DNA of 64,000 nt from Selaginella tamariscina. Its lineage: Eukaryota > Streptophyta > Lycopodiopsida > Selaginellales > Selaginellaceae. The notes under the pieces were generated by a model. That model was not told where the DNA came from. It saw only the letters and a list, made by a program, of their open reading frames with translations, and searched no databases. Below, piece after piece: positions 1-12,195 of this stretch (position 1 is its first letter; each line of letters starts with the position of its first letter). A program made the position numbers and the translations under genes. The stretch spans positions 62,001 through 126,000 of the forward strand of contig PUQB01000209.1 in the NCBI GenBank assembly GCA_003024785.1. Direction: 5' to 3'.

Positions 1-949
1 ACTAAGTGATGACGATACCGATTGGACTATCCCAATGATATCTGAAAATAAATAAGATACGTCATACTTAATTAAGTAGATGAAATCTGATATCAAACGC
101 TCACCAACAAGCTCTTTCTTGTTCACGTACGCCCCCAAATCCTCTATCTTGATGAAGTTATATTTCATGGCAGGAACCTTCCCATCAGCTTCATAAACTT
201 CTTCTACCTCCGAAGAGGTACTCAGAGTCATTTCGTAATCATTTCTCACCGTGGAAAACTGTTTGTTTGCCACCCGGAGTACACCTTTGGAAATATAGTA
301 AACCTGGACACCCAGGTTAGCCACGCACACCTGTGTAACATTGCATAGAAGCAATGCAAGGACGTACTCACTTTTCCTATCTCGAACTTATGATGGAATT
401 TTTCCGCAGCTTCTTTGAACATTGTCGCTTGAATCTGAGTACCCTGAAGTGGATTTAAAAGCAAATTATTCAAGCAAAGAAGAAAGCTATCAATCATAAA
501 CTCACATCTTCATCCGTTAATTCAACGTTGAAAACACTACCCTGGCCTCTAGCATTTCGATAAACCCGCAAAGGACTTTTGTTCGTGACTCTCACTTTGA
601 TTGTCCAGTTTCCCTGATACGGGGTTAAGGACATTAACGGGTACACCCTCCTTGATATACCCATCCTGGAAGCCGGTGCAGCTCTGAATTATCACCCAAA
701 TTAAAACATGATTACATGCAAGAGATGAAACTATTAGTTACGGAACTCACCTCCCATGCTCTTCCTGGATTATCTGAGTGGCTGACTTTAGATCACCTGC
801 AACAAACTTTGGCTTAAGCACAATCGGAGCTGCATCCACTCGAAGCTTCTTCTCCGCCGGTTTCGAGTCACCGATTTTACATTCAAGTGTCTCACAAACA
901 ACTTCGCACTGGGTAACTATCAAAACCCTACATTCACGGTAGGCTTCAA

Positions 950-985
<36 letters not shown>

Positions 986-1371
986 GCGCTTACTTATTGG
1001 GCTGGTTAGGAACAACGCTGGTAGTATAAGAATGGATCCGAATGAGACCTTTGTCCTGGACTTTCCCGGTCTCCACGTCCGCAGACATATGGGTGGGAAG
1101 CATAGCCTTGATTTTCATTCTCCCATCCGTAACCATGCATCTATTAAGGGAAAGACAAAATAAATGCTCAATACGTCAAGGAAATGTCACTTACGTATAG
1201 CGGTTGTTGGCAACAGATCTGATCTCTAAAACCTGTCGATAGAGAACCCATAAAAACTAGAGAAACAGCCAAGAGATTTACAGTGCCCACCTGAAGCACA
1301 ACGGGAGTGGAAGAAGCGGCATCGCCGAGCACGACTGAGACACCTTGAGGAGTCGTCATATCCGCCGCCAT
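1..1371 (-). CDS. RPA1: Replication protein A 70 kDa subunit (RPA1), 5' part
   Basis: Large subunit of the single-stranded-DNA-binding RPA complex, acting in replication, repair and recombination in the nucleus. The gene runs off the left edge, so only the N-terminal part is present. Exons read on the minus strand at 1291-1371, 1195-1232, 994-1140, 751-927, 506-683, 372-443, 105-303 and 1-41, all with GT-AG borders and introns of 54-68 nt. The spliced product starts MAADMTTPQGV. It shows the N-terminal OB fold (VLEIRSVANNRYT, then MVTDGRMKIKAML), a linker, and the start of DNA-binding domain A with SRMGISRRVYPLMSL, PYQGNWTIKVRVTNKS and FNVELTDED, then YYISKGVLRVANKQ. This order is typical of plant RPA1. 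No frame break was seen. Confidence 0.93.
951..983. repeat. (CA)n microsatellite inside an RPA1 intron
   Basis: A run of about 16 CA units lies in the intron between the RPA1 exons at 751-927 and 994-1140. It makes up half of a 66-nt intron, so length changes here would change the intron length directly. Confidence 0.9.
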
Positions 1372-1505
1372 AGGTCGAGTGCGAGGAACGCCTTATGAAC
1401 TTAGGAAGCCCGCCAAAAACCACAAGCGGGAATCGGGCGGTAGCCCGCCAAATTTCAAGTTTGAACTTAATTTAGGACCTAATTCTGTGGGAGATACAGA
1501 GTTTG

Positions 1506-2948
1506 TCAGCACCCTGCGTTTCTCAACTGGATTATACTTTGCGAGATTGTTGAGCCTGCCGTGCCCTGGAAACCCAGCGAAGCACAACTACAGATTGCTT
1601 CCTGGACATACAAAAGGACTTCCGGCCGAATCTGGTCGGCGCTCCTTTGTCCCCTAGCTTCCACGCCGTAAGGAATGATTCCAGATTTGATGCCCATCTC
1701 GCTCAGAAGTATCTTCCTAGCAGTGTCAGCCACAAGCTCGTCTTGCCCGTCCAGCACATGGAGTTTGTAGCTCTTACTTGTTGCCAGTTGACCCAAATAT
1801 GTCCCACTCCAATTTGCCCGTGGCAAATCCGTCATCAGGAAGATAGGTAACACCGTCTCCGTCTTCAGCGATTCAAGACGCGACTTCAAGCTGGCAAACG
1901 TCTTCCTCCAGTGGTTTTTGAACTGTCCATCAAGTAGCCTGAGCTGCACACAGAAGAAGCTGTGTGCATTCATCCTACGCTCTATGTAGGTTTTGCCGGC
2001 TCTGATAATCTCCTGTGACAATGGCAAGTACTCACTTGCTTGAAACATCTGGTCGAATTTCATCCCCGGAAGCAGAAGTAAACTCGACATGAGTCTGTTC
2101 CCCCTGATAGTCCGCTGAGAACAGGCTTCCGAATGCCAGCACTTTGGCCTTGTTGCTCCCAAGGCTCCTGTAAATATCACGCTTAACCCGGAAGCCACCT
2201 TCATATTTCTTCGTCTTGATCTTCACGGGCAAGTTTGGCAAGTTTTCTACTAGCCTCCTGCTCTTCCTCTTTCTCCGGTACGTCCACACAGTCGTGGCAC
2301 AAGTGTCGTCAACGCTATAAGCGCAGCTGCTGCATTCAGTTCCCTGCGATGCCAGCATTTCCCCACACTCAGCTATACCTTTCACTCTCGATAAACTGCT
2401 CGCGAGTTCATGACAAAGAGGTCCTGCACAGGACGGCCTGATGTCCGCACCGCACCACATAAGCGCAAATACGCGGAAATCAATTGCCCTCACAAACCTC
2501 GGACTCACGGCCGATATATTAACTATATCGGCTATAGAGTAATACCTTTAGAAATACGATCAATACGAGTGCATTCATAAACAGGCAGTGTTTTACCTGG
2601 ATTGGTGGACTAGGTCCGAAAAGTGAGACAATGCAGCTGCACGCAGTTGAGATGGCTCCACAATTCGGTACTTTGGGCAGCTTCCGAGACTGAGAGTGTG
2701 GTGATCAGTAACGGGCGGCAGGACGAGAACACGATCCAAAATGGCGGCCACTCGCATTGCATTTCTGAGCTCTCCTACCTGGTTGCTGAAGCCGCTGTGC
2801 GGCGCATACCACATAAATTTGCCTTGGGCGCGATCATCACAGGAGCAGGAAGAAGAGCCGCTTCTCTCAAGGACCACAATGTAGAGGAAACTAATGTTGC
2901 CAGGAAAAGAATCGTAGCGGCATAGCGACGACTTCCTTTGGCACCCAT
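1506..2948 (-). CDS. GDP-fucose O-fucosyltransferase-like protein (type II membrane, Golgi)
   Basis: Plant O-fucosyltransferase-family protein, expected to transfer fucose from GDP-fucose in the Golgi; the substrate is unknown. The first part (exon 2597-2948) carries MWYAPHSGFSNQVGELRNA, typical of the N-terminal fucosyltransferase fold. The second exon (to 2545) has VLAFGSLFSADYQG, then CVQLRLLDGQFKNHW, MTDLPRANWSGTYLG, and near the C-terminus EAICSCASLGFQGTAGSTI, which is a family hallmark. The ATG at 2948 gives a short basic stretch and a hydrophobic anchor (AATILFLATLVSSTLW), as expected for a type II Golgi enzyme. Two frame offsets break the reading: one between the anchor and MWYAPHSG (near 2830), and one at the four-C run 2064-2067, before EYLPLSQEIIRAGK. 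The intron at 2546-2596 restores the frame cleanly. An alternative upstream ATG at 3012 gives no anchor. Confidence 0.8.
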
Positions 2949-5066
2949 CTGTTTTAGGGTTGCACAGGATTAGGGCGTAATCCATCCTTGTTACTCTTAC
3001 GCCACTGTGCATGTGTCGGCACAGCTAACCAAACTATTTTGATGGTGTAAGTTACGCGTCCCTGTCCCATACATACACGTACAAGACTTGTGGCGGTGGA
3101 AGAAGAGGACTAGTAATGTCCCATTTGACAAGCATATATGGACGTCCCACCGGCACAGCAGACACACACTATATTATATGCAGTTAATGGGTCCCATCTA
3201 AACGAAAGTTGAATCGATTGTTAAGAATTTAGAGGCGACATCGGTTGAGGAGGGAGTGGTTGGCTCCCAAAAAAATGTGCATCGATTCTTCTTCGTCGAC
3301 GCCCAACCGACAAAGGGTTGAAATGAGACACAAGGCTTGCAATTGCAATTGCAATGGCACCTACCATACGCATACCAAACCATCATCATCGACTGCTACT
3401 AACTGCTTAAGTGGCTAATGTCTGTGGTCCCATACATAATCGTATGATTTAACTTCCAAAGGAGGCCCGTTCGTCCAGAAGCGTGCCAGCCTGTATAAGT
3501 CCTACGTACGTTGGAAGTATATATATATATTTCCAAAGCAGCATTTTGTTTTCCCCTGCGTCCTGAGGAGTCGATTTCTAATGTGACAAACGACATTCTA
3601 CCCACCACTTATATATATCAAACTCCAGATTGTTTTTATAACATTTGCCCGCAATCTACGACTGCACATGCTCTCTTCAAACTTTTACTCCAGGGTTACA
3701 CATGCGATTAGCCAAATGGCATTATTTTAGTTTAGCCTTGCTGGTGGTGAGTGGACCCCGTCCCGTGCTTTAATAGAAAAAAAGAGGAAGATGGTTGATT
3801 TTTGTATGGGTTTCATCATCACTAGGATAGGGGAATCAGCGTAGATATACATCACACCGTCTACAAGACATGTATACGTACGTCAAGGACCAAGACCAAT
3901 GCAATTTAATCACCCTGCCAATTATTAAGTAATTGATTGGGTTTAACCCCAAGATTCGACCCGAGTACTAATATTTTATGTTCAAGCCTACTTTTTTGTT
4001 GTCACTGGGCTGCTGGAATGTCAGCATCTCTGCTGCTTGTTAATTAACTTAACAATATTACTCGCTCCGGTAAATAGTTGCAAACTAAGCACATTTAGAC
4101 GCATATACAAAGGCGCTACAGCTAACACCAAAGAAACAAAAACATGGAAAAGAGCTGGCTGCTTCCATGCTGCAAACTGGAGCCACATATCTGTGGATGC
4201 CACTCATCATCCCAAGCTGTGACTTTTAGATATCGGATCCCATCTTCCGTTCTTCTGCGATAGCTTTCTAGTTTTATTATTACACCCTCCCTCAACTCGT
4301 GCATATGATATTATTTCCTTAACGTTCAGTTTATAATAGAGAGAGCAAAAAGGGGTAGGTAAGTGGGTTAAAACCCTGGCCTGCTGCCTTGTGCCGTCTA
4401 CATGGTGCTAAGCGTTGCCGACGAGCTATCAAAATCAGGGCATGGGGCCACCAGCACCAACCTTGTGCCAATGCAAAAAATGTTACTAGTAGTGTGGAGA
4501 GGCTAACTAGCATATTAATTTAACTTTCCCCAAAGTTGGTTGGGATTTCGGTGTTATTAAGGCCGTCTTTAAAATGTGCTCCCATTTTCCTCTCTTCTGA
4601 CCACTCCACTCCACACACCCCAATTGTGGAGTGCAGTGCAGCTCCTCCTCTCCCTCCCCCTGTCTACGATTTGATCGATCTACGAGGGCAAGCTTAGGGA
4701 GTGGGTGCGTTGTGCTTGAATCTGTGAAGACAGAGATGCAGCTGCAACTTTGCTTGCTCTGCAAGTCTGGATCTGCATTGTGCTCAGTAATCAAGTGATA
4801 TATAGATTTGGGAAGGTGCTTTCTCGCCTGCTGCCGTCAATGTGCGTCGTCGTGATCATCACCTAGACAGATCACAGTTTAGAGGCGCTCATTCGAAGAA
4901 AGAGGAATGTGAGTGAATGTCGGCTGGGGAAGTGCAAATTTGTCGGGGTATACAACAAGGAGAGACACTGTGGGTGCTGGAGATTTGGGGCCGGGCAAAT
5001 GCACGAGCTTTAGTGCTGCTCCTCTGACATTTCTTTCTTTCTCTAGTTCTGGTTTGCAGCAGAGAG
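2949..5066. other. Intergenic region, with the promoter and 5' leader of CSLA
   Basis: No conserved coding sequence was recognised in these 2.1 kb. Open frames are short and lack family motifs. The stretch from about 4600 up to the CSLA start is richer in C/T and has no good frame, so it probably holds the 5' untranslated leader. The position of the promoter was not determined. Confidence 0.5.
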
Positions 5067-7560
5067 ATGGACGCAGCAAAGCTAGCAGCTGCCCAAGAGG
5101 GGTTGCTTCCAGAGACAATGCAGGGAGTGCAGGGCGAGCCAAGCATGATAGATCAGATCAATTCCATGTGGCTGCAGGTTCGAGCACCATATATTGCCCC
5201 TGCATTACAGATTGCGGTCAATATCTGCCTCGTAATGTTGCTCATGCTCTTCATCGAGCGGGTGTACATGGCTGTCGTTCTGGTCCTTGTCAAGCTGTCT
5301 GGCAAGAGACCTGAGTCCAGATACAAGTTTGAACACCTCAAGGACGATCTGGAGGCAGGCAATTCGGCGTATCCCATGGTCCTGGTTCAGGTGCCCATGT
5401 ACAACGAGCGAGAGGTCTGTTCGCTTCTTCTTTTATTCTACTGGCTCTCGGAATTCTGACACATACGCACTTGGCGAATCCGGCAGGTCTACCAGCTATC
5501 GATTGGTGCAGCGTGCGGCCTGTCATGGCCATCGGACCGGATCATAATTCAAATCCTGGATGATTCAACGGACCTGACGATCAAGGTAAACCACTTTTAA
5601 AGTGTGTAACGGGCGGATTGACAAAATGTGTATGGCAGAATTTGGTGGAGCTAGAGTGCCAGAGGTGGGCGAGTAAGGGGATCAACATAAGGTACGAGAT
5701 CCGAGACAATCGGAATGGTTACAAGGCTGGTGCACTCAAGGAGGGGATGAAGCGGAGCTATGTGAGCGAATGCGATTACGTGGTCATTTTCGATGCCGAC
5801 TTCCAGCCGGACTCGGACTTCCTTTGGAGGACCATCCCCTATCTGGTGCACAACCCGGACATAGCTCTGGTTCAGGCACGATGGAAATTCGGTAAGATTT
5901 AGCTTTCGTGCTTGTTTGATTAGTTATACATTACATAGATTTTGCCACGCGGCACTTAGCCCATACATTCACTATTATTTGCCTTGTGTCGAGAGAAGCT
6001 TCCCACGGAAAAGTGGTTGCCAGTCTGGCATCCACCACGTGGCCGACTGAACGTGGACGGCTGGATTCCCGCCACGTACTCGGGTTGTCGGATGCTGCCC
6101 CCGGTCCCACGAATTAAATGAAGCCGTCCGTTTGCTCATTTTTGCGCGTCTGCAAGAGGGTGGTGCATTAATCTCAATATGTTCATGCTCTCTCATATAT
6201 ATATTATATATATAAAGGCTTAGTATGCATATATAATAATATTCCGAGGAGAGGCATGATGCACGCTGCCTGGCTGGCGGGTCATGAATGATCTCCTGGA
6301 CTGTGACGTCGTCTGATAGTTTTTTGTTGTTGGCTGTGCTTCAATGTCACGCAGTGAATGCGGACGAGTGCATGATGACGAGCTGCAGGAGATGTCCTTG
6401 AGTTACCATTTTACTGTGGAGCAACAAGCTGGATCGGCCACCCATGCCTTCTTCGGTTTCAACGGTGAGCGCTTGAACACCAGTACATAACATACATATA
6501 TATATATATCTCTTTCAGGTACAGCTGGAATCTGGAGAATCGCTGCCCTTAATGAAGCAGGAGGATGGAACAGTCGAACCACTGTAGAAGACATGGATTT
6601 GGCAGTGCGTGCAGGTCTGAAAGGGTGGAAATTCGTCTACCTGGACGACATTTCGGTGCGTGTATATATATATGTTAGCCCTTGGAACTTATCTAACAAG
6701 GGGCTTGTAGGTGAAAAATGAGCTGCCTAGTACGTTCAAAGCCTATCGCTTCCAGCAGCACAGATGGTCTTGCGGTCCCGCTAACCTTTTCAGGAAAATG
6801 ATTCCTGGGGTTATGGCAGCTAAGGTATGTCAAATGATCGGATCGGTTGCTAACTAACCTAGTTTTTGGCTCACAGAAAGTAAACATCTGGAAGAAGTTT
6901 GGCATCCTCTACTCTTTCTTCTTGGTTAGGAAGATTGTTGCGCATATAGTTACCTTCTTGTTCTTCTTGCGTTGTAATCCCTACTTGTGTGCTTGTTCCC
7001 GAAGTCAACTTGCCCAAGTGGGGATCCATTTACTTGCCTTCCGTCATTACCTTGTTGAATTGTGCCGCTACTCCCAAGTGAGTCCATATATATTTATATT
7101 ATATATACATGTCCACATGTTTTTTTTTAACACGCATTCAGGTCGTTGCCATTCTTGTGTGTTCTGGGTACTGTTTGAAAACGTGATGTCCATGCATCGT
7201 ACCAAGGCCACGTTCACAGGCTTGCTTGACGTGGGGCGAGTTAACGAGTGGATTGTGACTGAAAAGCTAGGGGATGCTCTTAAAATCAAGTTTGCTAAGC
7301 TCAAACAAAAACCCAAGCAGAAGATTGGTGAAAGGCAAGTACATACTCAGCTTCCTTCCCTCGTTATAAACAAAACAAAAACTATGGTGCATTGCAGGTT
7401 GTTTGTGCAAGAGCTGGTAGTAGGCTTGTACATCTTTTTTTGTGCATCTTACGACTTGGCATTCGGAAGAGACCGCTACTTCATATACTTGTATCTACAA
7501 TCTTTCGCCTTCTTCATCATGGGTTTTGGATACATCGGCACATACGTTCCCAACACATAG
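5067..7560 (+). CDS. CSLA: CSLA glucomannan 4-beta-mannosyltransferase
   Basis: GT2 enzyme of the cellulose-synthase-like A family, making the beta-1,4-mannan backbone from GDP-mannose in the Golgi membrane. Exons: 5067-5414, 5487-5585, 5639-5891, 6355-6464, 6519-6655, 6711-6824, 6877-7077, 7142-7334, 7398-7560. The N-terminus has a membrane helix ([21 protein letters not shown]), then [12 protein letters not shown]. All four GT2 signatures are present: DDSTD in exon 2, DADF in exon 3, EDMDLAVR in exon 5 and QQHRW in exon 6. Later exons give [17 protein letters not shown] and the end [10 protein letters not shown]. The last intron uses a GC donor (AAAG|GCAAGT at 7335). Exon 7 has one extra base near 6961-6969, before [13 protein letters not shown], and another offset lies near 7155. 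Both look like small indels in a conserved gene. The 463-nt intron 3 is unusually long for this locus. Confidence 0.92.
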
Positions 7561-8021
7561 GAGGAGGGGTTTTCTCTTTTATTTTTTTCTCTCTCTCTCT
7601 CTTTTCTTTTGGTTCTTAAGCTTTATTTGAAGTGGCTGGTAAGCGTTAGCTAGCTCCGCTGTATTTTTAATTTGTCCGGGACGTAGGAGGATGTAGAGTT
7701 AGAGAGTTCAGTCATCAGAACACTGACTCGTCGACCAAGTTTAAGACATTTACAGCAACACAGAGCTGCTCCCTCTCCTCCTTTCCACGTGACTTTGTTG
7801 TTTGGGGTGGAGAGAAGTATCTCTGTGGTGCTGTAGTGTACATAGTGAGTGAGCGAGGCAAATAAACACAATCAGTGTACAAACAAAGGGCGGGAGCGGA
7901 CAAAATAATTTTGAAATCATAATAAAATAAGCTTTTTTTTATATTTTGTGTACTGTCCCTTTCCAAATCCTATCGTGGCGATAGTACTGGGACCAGCAGA
8001 CGAAACATTATATGAGCTTTT
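7561..8021. other. Convergent 3' region between CSLA and beta-galactosidase
   Basis: CSLA (plus) and beta-galactosidase (minus) end facing each other here. The sequence is T-rich near 7565-7620 and AT-rich near 7900-7945, as expected for two 3' UTRs. No coding sequence was recognised. Confidence 0.6.
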
Positions 8022-11000
8022 CTACGCTGTGGCATGGCCACGGTGGGAGCAGATTGCTTCCACAGCTAGCGTTTTCGCTTTTCCCGGGCAAGGATCTGTA
8101 CCAAAGTCTTTCCAGAATATAGCTATTGAGCAGCTTTCCCTACCGACACAAGCCTGCATTATTTGTAATCATATCAATAATAATTTAATTTGACCATGAG
8201 AGTAATGCGTAGGTACCTGCTGCACAATACTTTCCGACTGAAGAGCGTGGCAATTGCCTCTTCGGAAGGATCCGCAACTTCCCTGAGGATTCCCAAAGCT
8301 TGAGAAGCCAATGGAAGTTATGACACGTCCTAGGGGGCACTTGAGTCTCAACTCGGGAAGTCTGGAACCAACTGGTGGTAAGCTGTACTCAGAAACTTCA
8401 GCACATACTGTGTCAATCACTCTTGTAGCCAATGAAATTCCTGTAACATCTCCACCACTTTCCTCTAGCAAAACTAGGATGTTTCCACTCTCCTTGAGCC
8501 AATCCCGTGGCACGTGGTACCTGTAAAACAACTCTAGCTCTGTCTCTCTCACTCACAAACACGCACGCACGCACCATTGCTGAGATGGCGCTCCACAGCC
8601 AGTAAAGCATTTTGAGCTAGAATATGTACCGCGATAATCACACTTGTCAGAGCAGCCGGTACGGGGAGCATGAATAGCAGGCCAAAACCTGCCTAAGCTC
8701 TTCCCATTCACCCAAACTTCTCCTTTCCCCATACTACCCAAATAAAGAGCAACGGGGTCGTCACCAGCAGGGGAATCAAATTCGGACTATGCAAGTTTAA
8801 TTAGTATTAAAAGCTAAGCACATTGCTGTAAATGCTACCTTGTACCATACAGAGGTTGCTGAAGAGGAATCTGTCCAGTGCGAGACCATGCAGTTCCATT
8901 GTCGTCTTTAAACAGAGATAATTGCTCACCTTGTAATCCAACCTGCATCATATTTTTCACTTCAAGCATTATGGATTTACGCATCGTTCCCAGACCTGAT
9001 GGAGCCACAATACGGTAGTTAGGTCCCTGGTGCCCGTAGCAAGTCCTTGTATTTCAACAGTTCCGTTGATACCTGCTCCCCAGGAGTCCAAGTGAGCTCC
9101 ATAGTTCTAAAATGCAGCTGGTCTTTACCACAACGAAAACAATTATATCCTTAAAGCAAACCTGCAGGCCTACTGTTGCACTGAGCAAAGCCAGACGATT
9201 AATTCCTGCTTTGAGTCTGATAGGCTGTTTAACATTCCCGTAGAGTCCTGTATTCAAGGTACTGGTGCTTCCTAACAAGCAATGACTGGAAGTTAAGTTG
9301 ATACTTTCAGAAAGACAAGGCTGAGGCAGACCTGTGAGTTGCTCGTTGACAAACACATGCACCATATCCCGCATGCTTGTAATAGAAAGAACGGGCTTCG
9401 CTCCTGACAAGTCCACTTCGGACAACTGCAAACTAAGTCCAAAGTGTAAAGGTCGGCAACTGTCACTATACGCCCTTACCTGATAGCATACCACATGTAG
9501 TCCGTCGTATCATTGGTCGTCTTTATCTGCTCCAGTGGTCCGCGAGCAGGAATTACATTACCACCCAAGATGCCAACTGGTTCACAGTACCAAACCCAGT
9601 TGGTTAGCTTTGTCTGCACGGGCTTCATGCTCGCTTTCCATGTTTGGGCAGATACCTACAAAACAGCAAATTCTACATGTTCAACAAAGTAGTGAAATAT
9701 GAATTTTATTACCTTTGCAGTGTTAAAGATCACGTTAGTACAGTCTGGAAGAATGCTGACTGACCATGGGGGTAAACTGTACGTCTTGCTATTGAACTTG
9801 ACAGATACGCTCTCAGAGTCGATGTTAGCCAGAAATGCAGCACAGCTGGAATTGCCGACCTTGTACACATGCGCCTGAATACATGTGATACATCACTATC
9901 CACCAGTTAGAGACAAAGCAGAAGAAAGAAAACAAACAAGCATTTACCTCTTGCATATGCCCCAAAGATAAGTAGCTTGGGTTGCTAGAAGTAAGGGCAT
10001 CTTCACAAAGCTTCAGCGCAGCATGCAACTGCTTCAAGTGACCCCACTTTGGTTGCCTCAGAAAGCCTAATACATCCAACTAATAATAACTACATAAAGG
10101 AACCACGCATACCAAATTCATCTATTGGGGAGTCATAGTCGTAGCTGGTTGTGATGTATGGGCCTCCGGATGTGCGGCCAAAATTTGTCCCTCCAAAATA
10201 CTGAAATAATGTCATCCTGTTCATCACACAAACTCAAAGTTTACCATATAATAGTTATGGACAACACCCCCTCGTTGGAAGAAACGGGCTACTGCAAAAG
10301 CAACATCTTCCACAGGTCGATAGGGAACAGCCTCTCCCCACGACTGAAACCTGAAACTATTGCTTGTAAATAAAGTAAACAAGGTAGCAACATCTGCACG
10401 TACCAGCCACTCCAGTTCTCTGTCCATATTGCTGGTTTATATCCGGAGTTTGGCTTCCATCCATCGCAGTAGTATCCATTGCATGTATTTATCTTAACTC
10501 AGACGAGGCCAAACCAATCAGTCTCATATATATATGTATATAAATAAGTGTGTGTGTGTATAGGGAGAGAGAGGTCCACGTATAGTGATACAACTCACAA
10601 TAAAGTCTGGTGCATCAGATTGTTTGCACATGACCCACGGTACCCCAATGTCCAGTTCCTTGGCCATCGTTGCGGCCCAAAGCATGTAATTCCTTCCATC
10701 TTGTCCGTACGATCTTTCAACGTCCCCGTATTCATTTTCAATCTGCAGATAATGTTCGAAACAAGGTTGCCAAGATACGAGCTACGCATGTAACCTGTGC
10801 AAACAGGACTGGGCCACCCTGAGAAACAAACAGCTTTTCTGACCTCACCATGCTAACAATCTTCTTTACAAAGCGCTCCATTATGTCCTGCAAAAGAGGG
10901 TTGTATGTTCACGAGCAGAAAAGCAGGACAACCTTGAAAGGTTTGTTGTTTGTCCGGAACTGAATTCCAGGAATGCTTAAGAGCCATGCTGGAAAGCCGC

Positions 11001-11502
11001 TGCACCGTGTGATTTAGTAAGGAAACAAGAATAGCAGACAAAGTAATGATACCCGAAGTTCCACTCTGCACAGACATAAGGTCCAATGCGGAGGTTAATG
11101 TAGAGACCAGCCACTTGCACCAGCTTTAGAAACCGTATTAAATCGTAGCGCTCCTGGAAGTTGTACTGCATCACTCACGGGCATGGGTAAGTAGAAAGAG
11201 AGCTTCTTTCGCTTACAATGCCTGGTGAAGGTTCGTGACCGTCCCAGAAGACGTAAGTGTCAATCATGTCAAGACCGCCGTCCTTGGCGTTCTGGATCAA
11301 AGATGGCCACATCTGGAACAAGTTTTGGATTGGATAAATGTAGGCCATGTGCACTGCTTACTTGTGGAGTAGCACGAGGGTAGTGAATGCATCCGGAAAG
11401 TAGAATTTTCCTTTGCCCACCAATAATGATTGCTCTGTGATCGTAAGAAACGTTTGTTGCAGTGGCAGCAAGCGCCAACACAAGGAGGAGGAGCAGCTCC
11501 AT
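8022..11502 (-). CDS. BGAL: Beta-galactosidase, GH35, secreted, with C-terminal lectin domain
   Basis: Secreted GH35 exo-beta-galactosidase acting on cell-wall galactans. The first exon (11362-11502) encodes a leucine-rich signal peptide and then [20 protein letters not shown], the classic plant BGAL start. Many short introns follow. Recognised blocks include [24 protein letters not shown] near 10.73 kb with the acid/base glutamate, WTENWSGW near 10.42 kb with the nucleophile glutamate, and [23 protein letters not shown]. The C-terminal part has [17 protein letters not shown] (exon 8575-8786) and WYHVPRDWL (8217-8520). The last exon (8022-8153) begins [12 protein letters not shown] and ends in the cysteine-containing SUEL-type lectin module. 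At 8839-8850 the frame slips by one base just before WYK. All catalytic residues are intact. Confidence 0.92.
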
Positions 11503-11668
11503 AGCTTAATTAGCCAACGTCATCCGTTAGGGTTGATGGCCCTAGCGAGGAGGAAGAGGATTGGCGTGAGGAATCTGAGCAGCGGGCTCCCATTCTTCGG
11601 TCCGGACACGCTAGAAGGTTTGTTTGAGAAGCACTTAGCACCCAAGAGTAGCAAGAAGCGCGAGGAAG
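11503..11668. promoter_or_regulatory. Short divergent promoter region, BGAL / LYR protein
   Basis: The BGAL start codon (11502, minus) and the LYR-motif protein start (11669, plus) are 166 bp apart and point away from each other. Any promoter elements for both genes must lie here or overlap the 5' ends of the transcripts. The segment is itself open in one plus-strand frame, but that frame shows no conserved motif. Confidence 0.5.
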
Positions 11669-11959
11669 ATGGGCGTGCAGAGGGCACGCCTGACGAGCAC
11701 AAAGAGAGAGGCACTGTCCCTGTATCGAGACATCTTCAGGGCAACGAGAGCATTCGTTTGGCCGAATCAAGATGGAATATCGTGGCGCGATCTGCTGCGA
11801 GCCAGTGCACGGGAAGAGTTTGAGCAGGCCAGATATGAGAAAGATCCGGAGATGATTGCCAAGCTGCTTGTCACTGGAAGGGATGCCGTGGAAGCTGCAG
11901 TGGACAAGCTTGTGGAGGAGCACCAGAAGATGATCAGCAGAAAACCGGAGACCGACTAA
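11669..11959 (+). CDS. LYR-motif protein (Complex1_LYR family), mitochondrial accessory factor
   Basis: Intronless 96-residue protein. The N-terminal half carries EALSLYRDIFRATRAF, which contains the L-Y-R tripeptide and the following aromatic residue of the LYR family. A basic helix with ISWRDLLRASAREEFEQAR follows, then a helical C-terminus (GRDAVEAAVDKLVEEHQK). LYR proteins are small mitochondrial factors that bind acyl-carrier protein and help Fe-S insertion or assembly of respiratory complexes. The length and the W-x-x-L-L-R-A-S-A-R-E-E-F pattern fit the plant 'LYR family of Fe/S cluster biogenesis' group. Which complex it serves cannot be told from sequence. The ATG at 11669 is chosen because it places the LYR motif about 18 residues from the start, as usual. 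Confidence 0.85.
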   Translation: MGVQRARLTSTKREALSLYRDIFRATRAFVWPNQDGISWRDLLRASAREEFEQARYEKDPEMIAKLLVTGRDAVEAAVDKLVEEHQKMISRKPETD

Positions 11960-12195
11960 ACAATGCACAATACGTTCGGATGTACGATCTGTGTTAATTA
12001 ATTAATTTAAAATGTTCTGCCAAATGTGACCACGCGATCGAGTCCGTACGGAGCAGATCCCGCCGTTGGATGCAGCCAATCCTGCCCGTCTAGATCGGGC
12101 TTTTTTAGCAGGACAAGGTCTTATAGGGTGTCGCTCTACTTTTTTTTCTTCTTCTTCTTATCTCTGTGTTTGAGATCTTGTATCGTAGCTATAGC

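Noticed and set aside
1990-2042. A 34-nt intron (GTGAGT...CAG) near 2010-2043 to explain the frame change in the O-fucosyltransferase-like gene
   Set aside because: It would remove EYLPLSQEII, a part expected in the family, and is shorter than any other intron here. A one-base offset at 2064-2067 explains the frame better.
11413-11668. Open frame upstream of the LYR protein (ALARRKRIGVRNLSSG...)
   Set aside because: It leads into a different frame from the LYR domain and overlaps the BGAL first exon. No intron joining it to the LYR frame is evident.
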